Origin: an uncultured Bacteroides sp.
Lineage (GTDB): Bacteria; Bacteroidota; Bacteroidia; Bacteroidales; Bacteroidaceae
Length of the DNA stretch: 64,000 nucleotides
Assembly (NCBI GenBank): GCA_900552075.1
Contig: URYL01000003.1
Coordinates: forward strand, 154,241-218,240
Reading direction: 5' to 3'
The notes under the pieces are model-generated. The model worked only from the letters and a program-made list of their open reading frames with translations. It was not told where the DNA came from and searched no databases. Below, piece by piece: positions 28,343 through 37,652 of this stretch. Position 1 is the stretch's first letter. Every line of letters starts with the position of its first letter. Position numbers and translations under genes: made by a program.

Positions 28343-29077
28343 TTATTTGAATTTCCTGATAAATTGAAGAAATTTTTCCAATAAAGAATTTTTCCAGCTG
28401 TGTGCACACAGATGAATGGCATAGGATGCTGGTGTGACTTCATGCTTGTTGCCTGCAAAGATTTCAGAGCGGAAGATATGCATATTGTCTTTCAGGTCTT
28501 GATCTTTATCCAAATATAGAAAACCATATTTTTCTGCAAGTTGTGCATAAATTAGAGGGGCAAACATATCTGGAGATAATTCTTTGGAAAATTGTTTGTG
28601 GGTGTACCAATCCAATACATCTTTTACAAATGGACATTGAGGTTCAGCACCCATCACGGCAGCTTGAATTTGCATACCGGAAATATAGTCATTACCTATT
28701 CGTTTCCCTTCTGGGGTTATTCTATGAATGGATCCCGTTTGTTCTAGCTGGCTGGGATGGTATTCTAGACTGGAGAAGAATGAATAATTAAGGAATTCAT
28801 CAAATCTTTTTAAAATCTTTACGTCGGAGTCCAGATAGATGCCGCCTTCTGTATAAAGTGCATACATACGAATATAGTCTGCGGCGAAAGCCCATTTACG
28901 TGCTTTTATTGCTTCTTGTACGTAGATTGGAGCTGTGGAGATATCGAAAGTTTCCATATTCCAAAGCTTTACCTCGTAGTCAGGCATGATTCTTTTCCAA
29001 GTTTTCATGCATTTTCGAATCTTTTGGGGATATGGATCTCCACTTAACCAGCAGAAATGGATGATTTTAGGTATCAT
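28343..29077 (-). CDS. GT32-like glycosyltransferase (DXD sugar-binding motif)
   Basis: 244 residues. It opens MIPKIIHFCWLSG and has WAFAADYIRMYALYTEGGIYLDSDV with the metal-binding D83-S-D85, the hallmark of the GT32/OCH1-like DXD family of bacterial polysaccharide enzymes. The remainder is conserved-looking but of no special motif, ending CAHSWKNSLLEKFLQF. It lies 5 bp before the GT2 start and 7 bp after the kinase gene, so it belongs to the same operon and most likely to the same glycan. The sugar donor is unknown. Confidence 0.87.
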   Translation of the reverse strand: MIPKIIHFCWLSGDPYPQKIRKCMKTWKRIMPDYEVKLWNMETFDISTAPIYVQEAIKARKWAFAADYIRMYALYTEGGIYLDSDVKILKRFDEFLNYSFFSSLEYHPSQLEQTGSIHRITPEGKRIGNDYISGMQIQAAVMGAEPQCPFVKDVLDWYTHKQFSKELSPDMFAPLIYAQLAEKYGFLYLDKDQDLKDNMHIFRSEIFAGNKHEVTPASYAIHLCAHSWKNSLLEKFLQFIRKFK

Positions 29078-29084
29078 GAGGCTT

Positions 29085-29840
29085 TTATTTTTTTAATAAT
29101 TGTTTTATTTTCTCTTTTCGTTGATGCTTCTGTTCCAACTTTTCTAAGTAATGGGTGGTATGTGTGAGGGTTTCTTCCTCATTCCATCCCCTTTGTCGGG
29201 CATATTCCCGGACCATGAACTCGAATAAGTCCCTTCGGTGAGTAAGTGTACTCAAATTTTTTAGACATATTTCTTGGGGTGGACAAGTGTCAAAAAAAAT
29301 AGAGCGGTTGATGTCAATTACCTGAAACTGATAGTGTGTTTGGGGAGGCGTTTTCCGAAACAAAAAATTGCCGAAATTCAAGTCTCCGTGTATAATTCCT
29401 TTCTGATGCATGGAAATGATGAATGAGATTAGGTCTTTGGCAAGTTCTTTGTCATAATTCTCCTTTGGAACCAGGTAGGGGAAAGCAGGGGGATCCGGGC
29501 AGGCCGTACAAACAAAATAGCCGGTAGTGAACAATCCATGTTCTTTCGTTTCTATGAATGCGATTTCGTGTGGCGTTTCAATGCCCCGTTCCCTGAAGAT
29601 TTTTGCATAGTGGAAAGCTCTCTCAGCCTTGGTGCTCCGAAAGAATGTGTAAGCAATCTGTTGGAAGAAATTGACTCGCTTGAAGCGTTTGGCGATGACG
29701 GGCATGCCTTGAATGGTAAAGCGGCAGACTAGATTTCTACCTGAATAGACAATCTCTCCTTGTCCCTCGTTGAACATACGCGGAATATCGAAGAGTTCTT
29801 TTGTCATATATTGATAATCTGGAGATATTTCTATTTTCAT
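29085..29840 (-). CDS. LPS kinase (InaA/Kdo-kinase-like) family protein
   Basis: 251 residues of protein-kinase-like fold. A phosphate-loop-like stretch (EIVYSGRNLVCRF) and VIAKRF with the ATP-anchoring Lys come first. The catalytic loop is GIIHGDLNFGNFL, with Asp and Asn positioned as in RIO/WaaP kinases, followed by VIDINRS with the metal-binding Asp. Members phosphorylate Kdo or heptose of the LPS core. Its 3' neighbour is a GT32-like enzyme, and its start codon overlaps the end of the GT4 gene by 4 nt, so coupling is likely. It is adjacent to LPS genes, which supports core phosphorylation; the exact acceptor is unknown. Confidence 0.85.
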   Translation of the reverse strand: MKIEISPDYQYMTKELFDIPRMFNEGQGEIVYSGRNLVCRFTIQGMPVIAKRFKRVNFFQQIAYTFFRSTKAERAFHYAKIFRERGIETPHEIAFIETKEHGLFTTGYFVCTACPDPPAFPYLVPKENYDKELAKDLISFIISMHQKGIIHGDLNFGNFLFRKTPPQTHYQFQVIDINRSIFFDTCPPQEICLKNLSTLTHRRDLFEFMVREYARQRGWNEEETLTHTTHYLEKLEQKHQRKEKIKQLLKK

Positions 29841-30982
29841 ATTTGTTGTCCTTCTAGAAGTGAGTGGTACAAATCCATCAACTCGTCTGCCTGCCGTTCT
29901 TCGGAGAAACGAGTGACATATTGTTGTCCTTGTTTGATGATATATTGCCTTTTTTCGGGGTTATTTAGTAAGGCGTTGATAGCTTCTTTCAACCCTTCTT
30001 TGTCATCAGGATGAACATACACGGAATCTGGTCCGCCTGCTTCTTCCAAACAAGAACCTGTAGCAGCAATGACAGGTATTCCCGAATGAAGAGCCTCAAT
30101 GATGGGAATGCCGAAACCTTCAAATCGGGAAGGATACACAAATATTTCGGCTAACTGATAAATAGCTGGAAGATATTGGAAGGTTACATCATGAAGAAGA
30201 TGTACACGCTGTTCCAACTGGTGAGTGGATATAAAAGAATCAATTTGATTCGTGTAGCGGGTACGTTTTCCTACTAGAACGAGATGGACGTCTTCGGGAA
30301 CTCCGGTCATGGCTTCTACGGCTAGTAAGGCATTTTTCCTTTCTTCTATGTTTCCTACGCACAATATGTATCTAGCGGGAAGATGGTATTTTGTTTTGGC
30401 TTCTTTTTTGAGCCTTTCTTCTGCCGGGTGTGTAAATGATTCGTCGCATCCTTGATAGATAACTCGGATTTTACGTGCGTCAATACCAAAAAATTGGATA
30501 ATATCCTGTCGGGTACATTGACTGATAGCGATGATGGCATCTGCATCTTGACATGCCTTACGGAATTTATAGGTATAAATAAGACGGTCAATGAGTGGGT
30601 AGCATTGTGGATAGCGCAGAAAAATCAGATCGTGTATGGTTACTACACTTTTGGTATGAGATGCTTTCCGGATATTGAGTGGGAGTTCATTGCTCAGACC
30701 ATGATAGATGGTCACGTGATCTTTCTCCAGATTGCGGGTGATGCCGATAGATCGCCAGAAAGAACGAAAATTTTCCCATATTCCTTTTGGGTAGATGCAG
30801 AGTAGTTTAGGGCATGCAGAGCGTAAACGGTTGAACGAAGGACTCGAACGGATATGAGGTGCATAAAGAATGTATTCGTTTTCTGGATAGAAACGATAAA
30901 GAATTTCAATCAGGTAACGGCTGTAATTGCCTAATCCGGTAAAGTTCTGTACGGCTCGTTTGGCGTCAAATCCTATCCTCAT
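29837..30982 (-). CDS. Glycosyltransferase family 4
   Basis: 381 residues, GT-B fold. An N-terminal part with RIGFDAKRAVQNFTGLGNYSRYLIE is usual for GT4. The C-terminal donor domain has YILCVGNIEERKN, HLVLVGKRTRY, and EIFVYPSRFEGFGIPIIEALHSGIPVIAATGSCLEEAGG, with the retaining-enzyme E-x7-E pattern. It probably adds a hexose to an LPS or capsule intermediate. First gene of the four-gene minus-strand operon, driven by the promoter at 31010-31040. Confidence 0.9.
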   Translation of the reverse strand: MRIGFDAKRAVQNFTGLGNYSRYLIEILYRFYPENEYILYAPHIRSSPSFNRLRSACPKLLCIYPKGIWENFRSFWRSIGITRNLEKDHVTIYHGLSNELPLNIRKASHTKSVVTIHDLIFLRYPQCYPLIDRLIYTYKFRKACQDADAIIAISQCTRQDIIQFFGIDARKIRVIYQGCDESFTHPAEERLKKEAKTKYHLPARYILCVGNIEERKNALLAVEAMTGVPEDVHLVLVGKRTRYTNQIDSFISTHQLEQRVHLLHDVTFQYLPAIYQLAEIFVYPSRFEGFGIPIIEALHSGIPVIAATGSCLEEAGGPDSVYVHPDDKEGLKEAINALLNNPEKRQYIIKQGQQYVTRFSEERQADELMDLYHSLLEGQQI

Positions 30983-31009
30983 TGTGGGCGTATTTGGTTA
31001 AGAAGTTTA

Positions 31010-31040
31010 CAAAGGTAGGTTTTCTTCTTAATTTTACCAA
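31010..31040 (-). promoter_or_regulatory. Promoter of the GT4-kinase-GT32-GT2 operon
   Basis: Minus-strand TTG (31040-31038), a 20-bp gap, then TACCTTTG (31017-31010): a perfect consensus pair, 27 bp before the GT4 start. Confidence 0.75.
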
Positions 31041-31166
31041 TGGAATAGGTGTTTCATTTATGCTTTCTAGTAAAAAAGGCTTTATTTTTGTATAAGCACT
31101 TGTTGTTTTAGTGGCAGTATCCGTACTAAACATCTAAAAGAGAACTGTTAATTCGTACTTTTTATG

Positions 31167-31174
31167 TAGCTTTG
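31167..31174 (+). promoter_or_regulatory. -7 box for glf operon
   Basis: TAGCTTTG, perfect TAnnTTTG, 38 bp before the glf ATG. No clear -33 element. Confidence 0.5.
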
Positions 31175-31212
31175 CGAAAAGCATAAGTAGAAATCAATAT
31201 TATTGGAACGTG

Positions 31213-32319
31213 ATGAAGAAGTACGACTATTTGATTGTAGGAGCCGGACTGTTTGGTGCAGTTTTTGCTCGTGAAGCGACATTGGCAGGAAAAAAATGTC
31301 TGGTGATAGATAAGCGTAGTCATAAAGGAGGGAACCTATATTGTGAGGATGTGGATGGAATTCATGTTCATAAATATGGGGCTCATATTTTTCATACGGA
31401 CAATAAGGAGGTATGGGATTATGTAAATGCATTGGTCCCGTTCAATGGTTTTATAAATTCTCCCTTAGCACGTTTCCATGATAAGCTTTATAATCTCCCG
31501 TTTAATATGAATACTTTTCATCAGCTATGGGGGGTGGTGACTCCGGCTGAGGCCAGAGAAAAACTGAAAGAACAATGTGCGGCATACAGTCATATTGTAC
31601 CGTCTAATTTGGAGGAGCAGGCATTGAAGTTATGTGGTAAGGATGTGTATGAACGTTTGATAAAGGGGTATACCGAAAAGCAATGGGGACGTTCAGCAAA
31701 AGAATTGCCGGCATTCATTATTCGTCGTGTTCCTTTCCGATTTGTATATGACAATAATTATTTCAATGACCGTTATCAGGGAATACCTGAAGGTGGATAT
31801 AATGCGTTGATTAATGCCTTATTAGAAGGAATTGAGGTGCAATTGGATGCAGACTTTCTGAAGGACCGGGCCCATTGGCAGGAGATTGCCGACCGAATCT
31901 TGTTTACGGGTTGTATCGATGAATTTTTTGATTATCAGTGTGGTCATTTGGAATACCGTAGCCTTCGTTTTGAAGAGAAACGACTGGAAATAGATGATTT
32001 TCAGGGGAATGCAGTGGTGAATTATACGGCACGTGAGATCCCGTATACCCGTGTGATTGAACATAAACATTTCGAATACGGAAAGCAGCCACATACCGTA
32101 ATTACCTATGAATATCCGGATTCTTATGGACCGGGTAAGGAACCTTACTATCCGGTAAATGATACGCGTAATGGAGCGATGTATCGTCAGTATCGGGAGT
32201 TGGCGGCTCAATGTGAGAATGTACTGTTTGGCGGGCGCTTAGGATTGTATGCGTATGCAGATATGGACGATACGGTGGCTGCTGCGTTGAAAGCTTGGAA
32301 GAATGAATGTAATCAATAG
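31213..32319 (+). CDS. glf: UDP-galactopyranose mutase
   Basis: 368 residues. It interconverts UDP-galactopyranose and UDP-galactofuranose using reduced FAD. It opens MKKYDYLIVGAGLFGAVFA with the dinucleotide-binding GxGxxG, then VIDKRSHKGGNLY and GIHVHKYGAHIFHTDN, the diagnostic UGM block. The substrate-binding PFNMNTFHQLW and GYTEKQWGRSAKELP, and the C-terminal GGRLGLYAYADMDDTV are also present. A GTG 3 bp upstream is in frame but the ATG at 31213 is preferred. A likely galactofuranosyltransferase follows after 5 bp, so the glycan probably contains galactofuranose. Confidence 0.96.
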   Translation: MKKYDYLIVGAGLFGAVFAREATLAGKKCLVIDKRSHKGGNLYCEDVDGIHVHKYGAHIFHTDNKEVWDYVNALVPFNGFINSPLARFHDKLYNLPFNMNTFHQLWGVVTPAEAREKLKEQCAAYSHIVPSNLEEQALKLCGKDVYERLIKGYTEKQWGRSAKELPAFIIRRVPFRFVYDNNYFNDRYQGIPEGGYNALINALLEGIEVQLDADFLKDRAHWQEIADRILFTGCIDEFFDYQCGHLEYRSLRFEEKRLEIDDFQGNAVVNYTAREIPYTRVIEHKHFEYGKQPHTVITYEYPDSYGPGKEPYYPVNDTRNGAMYRQYRELAAQCENVLFGGRLGLYAYADMDDTVAAALKAWKNECNQ

Positions 32320-32324
32320 AAAGT

Positions 32325-33344
32325 ATGAGAAATTGTTATTTGTCACGTAATTATAAAGGAGTGGACGGAGCCGGGAATAAGGCGAAAACCGATATTGAGC
32401 GAATTATGGAGGAAAACGGTTATGTGAATGTAGGTTTTCGTCAGACTCGCTATACCAATACGATACTTGCTTTTCTGGTCACGTTGGCGGGAGTGTTAAG
32501 GCTTCCTTTTTCCTTGAAAAAAGGTGACCGTCTGGTGTTGCAATATCCGTTGAAAAAGTATTTTACGTTTGTCTGCCGGATGGCTCATTGGAAAGGTGTC
32601 AAGGTAATTGTCGTGATTCACGATTTGGGTAGTTTCCGCCGTAAGAAACTTACAGTGGAACAGGAAATCCGACGTTTGAGTCATGCCGATTATATCATAT
32701 CTCATAACAATCGAATGAAACAATGGTTGTTAGCTAATGGATGCAAGGTACCTTTGGGAGTTCTAGGAATCTTCGATTATCTTTCTGAGACTAACGCTTC
32801 TTTGCATACAGCTCTTTCACAACCATACAGAGTGGTGTATGCAGGGGCTTTGAACCCTCGTAAGAATACCTTCTTGTATGAGGTGGGTAATTACATTCAT
32901 TCTTATCAGTTTAACTTGTATGGGAATGGTTTTGAACTAGATAAGGCGAAAGGTAAGGAATTCTTCCATTGTAAAGGGTTCGTCCGCTCGGATGAGCTGA
33001 TTGCTACGGTGGAAGGGGATTTTGGTTTAGTCTGGGACGGCTTCTCCGTAGATGCGTGTACAGGTGACTTTGGAGAATACTTGAAATATAATAATCCACA
33101 TAAAACATCCTTATACATTCGTTGTGAGTTACCGATTATTATTTGGGAAAAAGCGGCTCTTGCTGATTTCGTCCAAGCTAACGGCATTGGACTTTGTGTA
33201 TCTTCTCTGATGGAACTGGATGCAGTCTTGTCTTCTATTACTCCTGAGCAGTATATAGCGATGAAGCAGCGTACTGTGGAGATAAGCCGACGGTTGAGTC
33301 AAGGATATTACATTCAAAAAGCATTGTCCGAAGTGGTATTTTAA
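32325..33344 (+). CDS. Glycosyltransferase, probable galactofuranosyltransferase
   Basis: 339 residues, GT-B-like. It opens MRNCYLSRNYKGVDGAGNKAKTDIE, and has LVLQYPLKKYFTFVCRMAHWKGVKVIVVIHDLGSFRR, then VVYAGALNPRKNTFLYE and a donor-domain stretch GDFGLVWDGFSVDACTGDFGEYLKYNNPHKTSLYIRCELPIIIW. This pattern is common in bacterial beta-1,6-galactofuranosyltransferases. The family was recognised from pattern and its position 5 bp after glf, which supplies UDP-Galf; the linkage is not readable. A GT8 gene follows after 4 bp. Confidence 0.8.
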   Translation: MRNCYLSRNYKGVDGAGNKAKTDIERIMEENGYVNVGFRQTRYTNTILAFLVTLAGVLRLPFSLKKGDRLVLQYPLKKYFTFVCRMAHWKGVKVIVVIHDLGSFRRKKLTVEQEIRRLSHADYIISHNNRMKQWLLANGCKVPLGVLGIFDYLSETNASLHTALSQPYRVVYAGALNPRKNTFLYEVGNYIHSYQFNLYGNGFELDKAKGKEFFHCKGFVRSDELIATVEGDFGLVWDGFSVDACTGDFGEYLKYNNPHKTSLYIRCELPIIIWEKAALADFVQANGIGLCVSSLMELDAVLSSITPEQYIAMKQRTVEISRRLSQGYYIQKALSEVVF

Positions 33345-33348
33345 AATT

Positions 33349-34290
33349 ATGGAAAAAGGTATTATACATGTCGCTTGCAACATTGATACTTCTTATGTGA
33401 AGTATTGCATTGTGATGCTGACCTCTTTGTTTGAGAATAATCGGGAGGTAAAATTTCATATACATGTAATTGCTGGAGAGTTGTCCGAAGAAGCCTGCCA
33501 ACAACTTCGTAACTGGGTAGAGAAACAGTATTTACACACACTGACAATTTATGAAGCTGGGGAAGATTTATTGAGAGGCTGTATGATTTATGGTAACAGT
33601 CATATTTCACTGGCTACTTATTATCGGATTTTCTTGGAAACCATTTTGCCACAGGATTTGCAGAAAGTTATATACTTGGATTGTGATTTAATAGTAAATG
33701 GTTCTATTCAAGATTTTTGGGATACCAATATCAGTGACTATGCAGTGGGATGTGTAGAAGACATGTGGAGTGGAAAAACGGAAAATTATACTCGTTTGCA
33801 TTACAATGCGTCTTTCTCTTATTTTAATGCAGGCGTGCTATTGGTGAATCTGGTTTACTGGCGGCAGATGAAATTTCAGGAGTTGGCTGTGGAATATATC
33901 TCTCACCATGTAAATGAATTGATATTCAATGATCAGGATGTTTTGAATGCCTTGTTTCATGACCGCAAATTATTTTTACCGTTCCGGTACAATGTGCAGG
34001 ATGGTTTTTTGCGTCGTAAGCGTCGTATTCGTCCGGAAGTATGGAATGTTTTGGATAGGGAACTGCTTCATCCGGTGATTATTCACTATACGGGCGGGAA
34101 GAAACCGTGGCAATATAAATCACAACATCCTTACAAGAATCTTTATTTTCATTATTTAGATCTGACTCCGTGGAAAGGAGAACGACCAGTTGTTCCTTTT
34201 TCCTATCAACTCAAAAGGTGGGTTGATCACTTTTTATATTTTACGAGGCTGGCTAGACCTAAATACCGTTCTTTCCCAAGAAAAAGATGA
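33349..34290 (+). CDS. Glycosyltransferase family 8
   Basis: 313 residues, GT-A fold retaining enzyme. It opens MEKGIIHVACNIDTSYVKYCIVMLTSLFENN; the metal-binding DXD is D111-C-D113 in VIYLDCDLIVNGSI. YFNAGVLLVNLVYWR and NDQDVLNALFHDR follow, and the C-terminal substrate loop is IIHYTGGKKPWQYKSQHPY, all typical GT8 elements of LPS glucosyl/galactosyltransferases. It is the last gene of the glf operon and is convergent with the GT2 at 34293, with only 2 bp between the two stops and no obvious terminator. Confidence 0.92.
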   Translation: MEKGIIHVACNIDTSYVKYCIVMLTSLFENNREVKFHIHVIAGELSEEACQQLRNWVEKQYLHTLTIYEAGEDLLRGCMIYGNSHISLATYYRIFLETILPQDLQKVIYLDCDLIVNGSIQDFWDTNISDYAVGCVEDMWSGKTENYTRLHYNASFSYFNAGVLLVNLVYWRQMKFQELAVEYISHHVNELIFNDQDVLNALFHDRKLFLPFRYNVQDGFLRRKRRIRPEVWNVLDRELLHPVIIHYTGGKKPWQYKSQHPYKNLYFHYLDLTPWKGERPVVPFSYQLKRWVDHFLYFTRLARPKYRSFPRKR

Positions 34291-34292
34291 TA

Positions 34293-35231
34293 TTAGGGTA
34301 AATATTCAATGGCTGGTTTGAAGGTTATTGCGTCTATACATCCGCGTTTCACAGCATCCTTGAATCTTTTTTTATCTTCTCTACTGTCGGGTCTCTTGTT
34401 TATGCGGTGCAGATAAATACGGTATCTGTTCAGTAGAGAGATGTAATAGACAAGCGTGTTCTTTTTTCTGGAACGGTTTATATATGACATGTTTCTAGCA
34501 TGATAATAGAATTTCCAGGCCGTTTCTACTGGGGCAGTCTGGATTTTGGGACCATAATTTACTGTTGTTTTATGTACTACCACACTCTTCTCAATGTAGA
34601 ATCCGTCGTAATGGTGCAGGTGTATTCTGTTAGTATATTCCAGATCGTCGGCCCAAATAAAAAATTCTTTGATAGGTAATCCTACTTCCCGTACAGTTTG
34701 TGCATTGAACAGGACAGATACAAAACTGCAAGATTCACATGCCAGACCCGCAGTTTGTGTATTACTTTTTAGAATATTTTTTTGAGTGACTGGGTCTGAT
34801 ATGAGGTTGGGCCCATTCATTTTATGCAGGCTACCATCTGTCCAAGTTACTTTACTGCATACAAATCCGATATGTGCCGAAAGTGAAAGGCCTTTGACCA
34901 GTTCTTCCAAGGCATTGTTTGTCGGAATAGTATCGTCATCCATGATCCATACATAGTCGCATCCTGCAAGTACGGCTTGTTTGATACCTTCATAGAATCC
35001 CCAAGCTCCTCCTTTGTTTTCTGGAAGGTGGATAATTTCCATTTGGGAGTCGTGGGAAAAGTGTTCTAAAAATTCTCGGGTTCCATCTGTGGAGCAGTTA
35101 TCTATAATGAAAATTTTATGAAGTTGAAAGGTTTGTGCTTTTAGTGCTTGTATATTTTCTTTGAGCAGACTGAGCCGGTTGTAGGTTACAACAACGCAAT
35201 TTATAAGGGGAGATGTGGTGAATGAAGTCAT
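34293..35231 (-). CDS. Glycosyltransferase family 2
   Basis: 312 residues. GT-A fold: INCVVVTYNRLSLLKENIQAL, FIIDNCSTDGTREFLE, then NKGGAWGFYEGIKQAVLAGCDYVWIMDDDTIPT with the metal-binding DDD. The segment with EFFIWADDLEYTNRIH is like galactofuranosyl- and rhamnosyl-type GT2 enzymes. Which sugar it adds is unknown, but glf nearby makes a furanose acceptor or donor plausible. It lies 23 bp after the capsule-synthesis gene on the same strand and is the last of that minus-strand group. Confidence 0.88.
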   Translation of the reverse strand: MTSFTTSPLINCVVVTYNRLSLLKENIQALKAQTFQLHKIFIIDNCSTDGTREFLEHFSHDSQMEIIHLPENKGGAWGFYEGIKQAVLAGCDYVWIMDDDTIPTNNALEELVKGLSLSAHIGFVCSKVTWTDGSLHKMNGPNLISDPVTQKNILKSNTQTAGLACESCSFVSVLFNAQTVREVGLPIKEFFIWADDLEYTNRIHLHHYDGFYIEKSVVVHKTTVNYGPKIQTAPVETAWKFYYHARNMSYINRSRKKNTLVYYISLLNRYRIYLHRINKRPDSREDKKRFKDAVKRGCIDAITFKPAIEYLP

Positions 35232-35254
35232 ATTTCAGGTTTAAGTAGAATTAG

Positions 35255-36214
35255 TTAAAATGGATGATGAGTCAGTTTGTCATATAAGGTGGGTTTACCT
35301 TCCGTTATATGCGTGTACGTACGTTTATAGCTGAGTTTATGGAATAGCTGCTGTTGGCATAGCTGGAGAAATCTCTTCTCATTATAAGGTTGGTTCAGCA
35401 GTCCTTCCATGTCAAATAATCGTGTATGGCTGGTTGGAATAGCATTTAATAACTTGTTGACGGATGGAAGATTATAATAAGCAGTTGCAATTATGTAGTC
35501 AATCAGAAAATAATCAAGTAATCTTCTTTCTTTTTTCCAGTACTGAAAAAATACTTCTCTGGTGAAACTACATAAAATTCCTTTAGGAGGACTTCCTAAT
35601 ATGAAGCCTGCCCATCTGCCTTGTGAAATATTATCTGTAGCAATGTGGCTGGCTACGGTGAATAAAGGTTGCATAAAAATCTCCTCTGGAATAGGTTGGC
35701 TTACATAGACAGTGGCATCTATCCATAAACCTCCATGTTCATAAAGGAGGCACATACGCAGAATGTCAGAAAAGTGTGTAAATGAAATATTGCCTTTCTG
35801 CACTTTTTGTAGAATGTACTTTGGTATCGTCACATATTGAGAGATATTTTTTTGTGTGATGAGGTGGACCGGATGAGTACCTGCCTGCTTGCATAAAGCA
35901 TGAAAGCAGGTTTGTACAATGGGAGGCATAGATTCTTTTCCTTGCCACCAACAAACCCATATCGGAGATAGGGATGATGATTGAGGAGTAGTTCCTTGCT
36001 CGTTTGCATACTTCTGGATGAGACTTTTGTTTTTTGTTTGTAAGAAAAATAGGATGGCTTGTTGTTTTCGTTCTTGGCGTATAATACGGGTGTTTTTACT
36101 ACTAAAGTGTGGAAGAATGGCTATGGTATATATGTTGTGTATGCCGGCTACGCTCCAGGCATTTAGTATATCGCATATCCTTTGTCTTATTTTTCGTATC
36201 AACTTAATCTGCAT
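35255..36214 (-). CDS. Capsular polysaccharide synthesis protein (DXD/GT32-like)
   Basis: 319 residues. IWVCWWQGKESMPPIVQTC opens the domain, and FTHFSDILRMCLLYEHGGLWIDATVYVSQPIP carries the D-x-T variant of the DXD motif. This matches the pattern of the capsular polysaccharide synthesis (Caps_synth) family, related to GT32. The first ~75 residues are basic and helical with no signal peptide. Its start overlaps the end of the upstream phosphoesterase gene by 11 nt, suggesting coupling. The sugar it adds is unknown. Confidence 0.82.
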   Translation of the reverse strand: MQIKLIRKIRQRICDILNAWSVAGIHNIYTIAILPHFSSKNTRIIRQERKQQAILFFLQTKNKSLIQKYANEQGTTPQSSSLSPIWVCWWQGKESMPPIVQTCFHALCKQAGTHPVHLITQKNISQYVTIPKYILQKVQKGNISFTHFSDILRMCLLYEHGGLWIDATVYVSQPIPEEIFMQPLFTVASHIATDNISQGRWAGFILGSPPKGILCSFTREVFFQYWKKERRLLDYFLIDYIIATAYYNLPSVNKLLNAIPTSHTRLFDMEGLLNQPYNEKRFLQLCQQQLFHKLSYKRTYTHITEGKPTLYDKLTHHPF

Positions 36215-37574
36215 AAGCCTTCTGCCTATTTAATTTGTATTCTTCTATTCGCCTCTTATATTGTTGGTCTTTTTTATTGTTGCCTGGCTTGAAATTCAGG
36301 TGTTCAGGAATCTTTTTTCCGTAGTCAATAATCATTGGCTTTGTTTTGGATTTTACAATATCCAGTGAATCATATAGGTTGCCGGCTGGCACTTCATAGG
36401 CACTGAGGCTGAGGGTATCCCCATGGATACGTATGTATTGGTAATATCGGCTTTCAATACCATATTTATCAAAACGTGGGTCGAAAATTATCCGGTAACT
36501 TTTAGGAGAACAGTGGCTCACCGTATAAACAGGAGGTATTGCTTGGCTCTGCTCGTCGTGAAAAGTCATACGTGCATAAGCGTGTTCATGTCCTTGCAGG
36601 ACGAGATCCACTTTGTATTCTTGAATCAATGAATTGAAGATAGCTTTCTGTATTAAATTGTTATATTTTCCTTTCGCAGAATATAGAGGATGGTGCAGTA
36701 CAACAATCTTCCATTGTGCATCGCTGGCTTTTAATTCTTTTTCCAGCCATTTCTTTTGGGTCCACAGATAAAAGAACTCCCGGTTACTGTCGAGCAGGAA
36801 GATTTGCAGGTTGTTGTATCGAAGTGTGTATACTTGGTTGTCACCTACCATGGAATCTTGGAAATACGAGAATACCAGTGAAAAACGGCGTTCCAACTTG
36901 CGAATGACATATTTCAGGTATTCGTGATTGCCGGTTACATTCAATAACGGATAATGCTGACCAATGGAATCAAGACCCGAGAAGGTTTCGTCCCAGTAGA
37001 AATCCATGGGGCGTTCTGTCAGGTCACCGCCAAAAACAAAGAATTCTGTTTGGGGGTGCGTTTGCAATGCCGCTTTCAGATACTGGTTAGCTTTGCCGTT
37101 TATGGTGTCTTGCACATCACCCACATAAATAAAGGAGTAGTCGTTTCGGGTGGTCTGGTTGTATGTTTGGAAACTGTACCAAGGAGAGAATTTTCCATCG
37201 TTGCTCACACGGTAACTGTAATAAGTGGCAGGCTTTAGTGATCGAAGTCTGACAGTATAGTAAGCTGCTTTACCACTACGTGATTGGAAGACTTCTCCTT
37301 GTGCCTTTATGCGAACGGTGTCTTTTCCCAGTGTATCGGCCAATTCTACAAAAGATGAAGAAGTTACCACCGAATCATATTGCCAACTGATATTGCGTGA
37401 CAGTTCTTCTTTGTCGCCGAATGTGAGTAATACTCTTCCAGGTTCTTTTAGAGGCAGATAGGAAGGTTCTTCCGGGTTACCGAACCACACATGCCAGCGT
37501 GAGTGAATCCAAAGGCCCAATGCAAGTACGATGAGTACGGATAGGGAGATTGAGATACGTTGTTTTTTCTTCAT
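36204..37574 (-). CDS. Membrane-anchored metallophosphoesterase (purple acid phosphatase-like)
   Basis: 456 residues. An N-terminal transmembrane segment (ISISLSVLIVLALGLWIHSRW) anchors a periplasmic protein. A fibronectin-III-like domain (about 45-150) ends in ATYYSYRVSNDGKFSPWYSFQT, typical of the purple acid phosphatase family. Metal ligands are visible in YVGDVQDT, VFGGDLTE, NVTGNHEY, VVLHHPLYS and LQGHEHAYAR, the full dinuclear-site series (D, D, N/H, H, H-x-H). The substrate is unknown. Being first in an operon with capsule-type transferases suggests hydrolysis of a phosphorylated or pyrophosphate glycan intermediate, but this is inference. Confidence 0.86.
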   Translation of the reverse strand: MKKKQRISISLSVLIVLALGLWIHSRWHVWFGNPEEPSYLPLKEPGRVLLTFGDKEELSRNISWQYDSVVTSSSFVELADTLGKDTVRIKAQGEVFQSRSGKAAYYTVRLRSLKPATYYSYRVSNDGKFSPWYSFQTYNQTTRNDYSFIYVGDVQDTINGKANQYLKAALQTHPQTEFFVFGGDLTERPMDFYWDETFSGLDSIGQHYPLLNVTGNHEYLKYVIRKLERRFSLVFSYFQDSMVGDNQVYTLRYNNLQIFLLDSNREFFYLWTQKKWLEKELKASDAQWKIVVLHHPLYSAKGKYNNLIQKAIFNSLIQEYKVDLVLQGHEHAYARMTFHDEQSQAIPPVYTVSHCSPKSYRIIFDPRFDKYGIESRYYQYIRIHGDTLSLSAYEVPAGNLYDSLDIVKSKTKPMIIDYGKKIPEHLNFKPGNNKKDQQYKRRIEEYKLNRQKAYAD

Positions 37575-37593
37575 CTTTGATTTGTTTAAAATG

Positions 37594-37601
37594 CAAAGAT
37601 A
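37594..37601 (-). promoter_or_regulatory. -7 box for the phosphoesterase operon
   Basis: Minus-strand TATCTTTG, perfect TAnnTTTG, 19 bp before the start codon. Confidence 0.5.
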
Positions 37602-37623
37602 TGAAGTTCTCTAAATTTATCGC

Positions 37624-37631
37624 TATTTTTG
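37624..37631 (+). promoter_or_regulatory. -7 box for the LTA-synthase-like gene; decides its start
   Basis: TATTTTTG overlaps the TTG at 37629 that would otherwise extend the reading frame. The true start is therefore one of the ATGs at 37653 or 37662. Confidence 0.5.
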
Positions 37632-37652
37632 CCGTTCAGTATTTGTAAAAAG

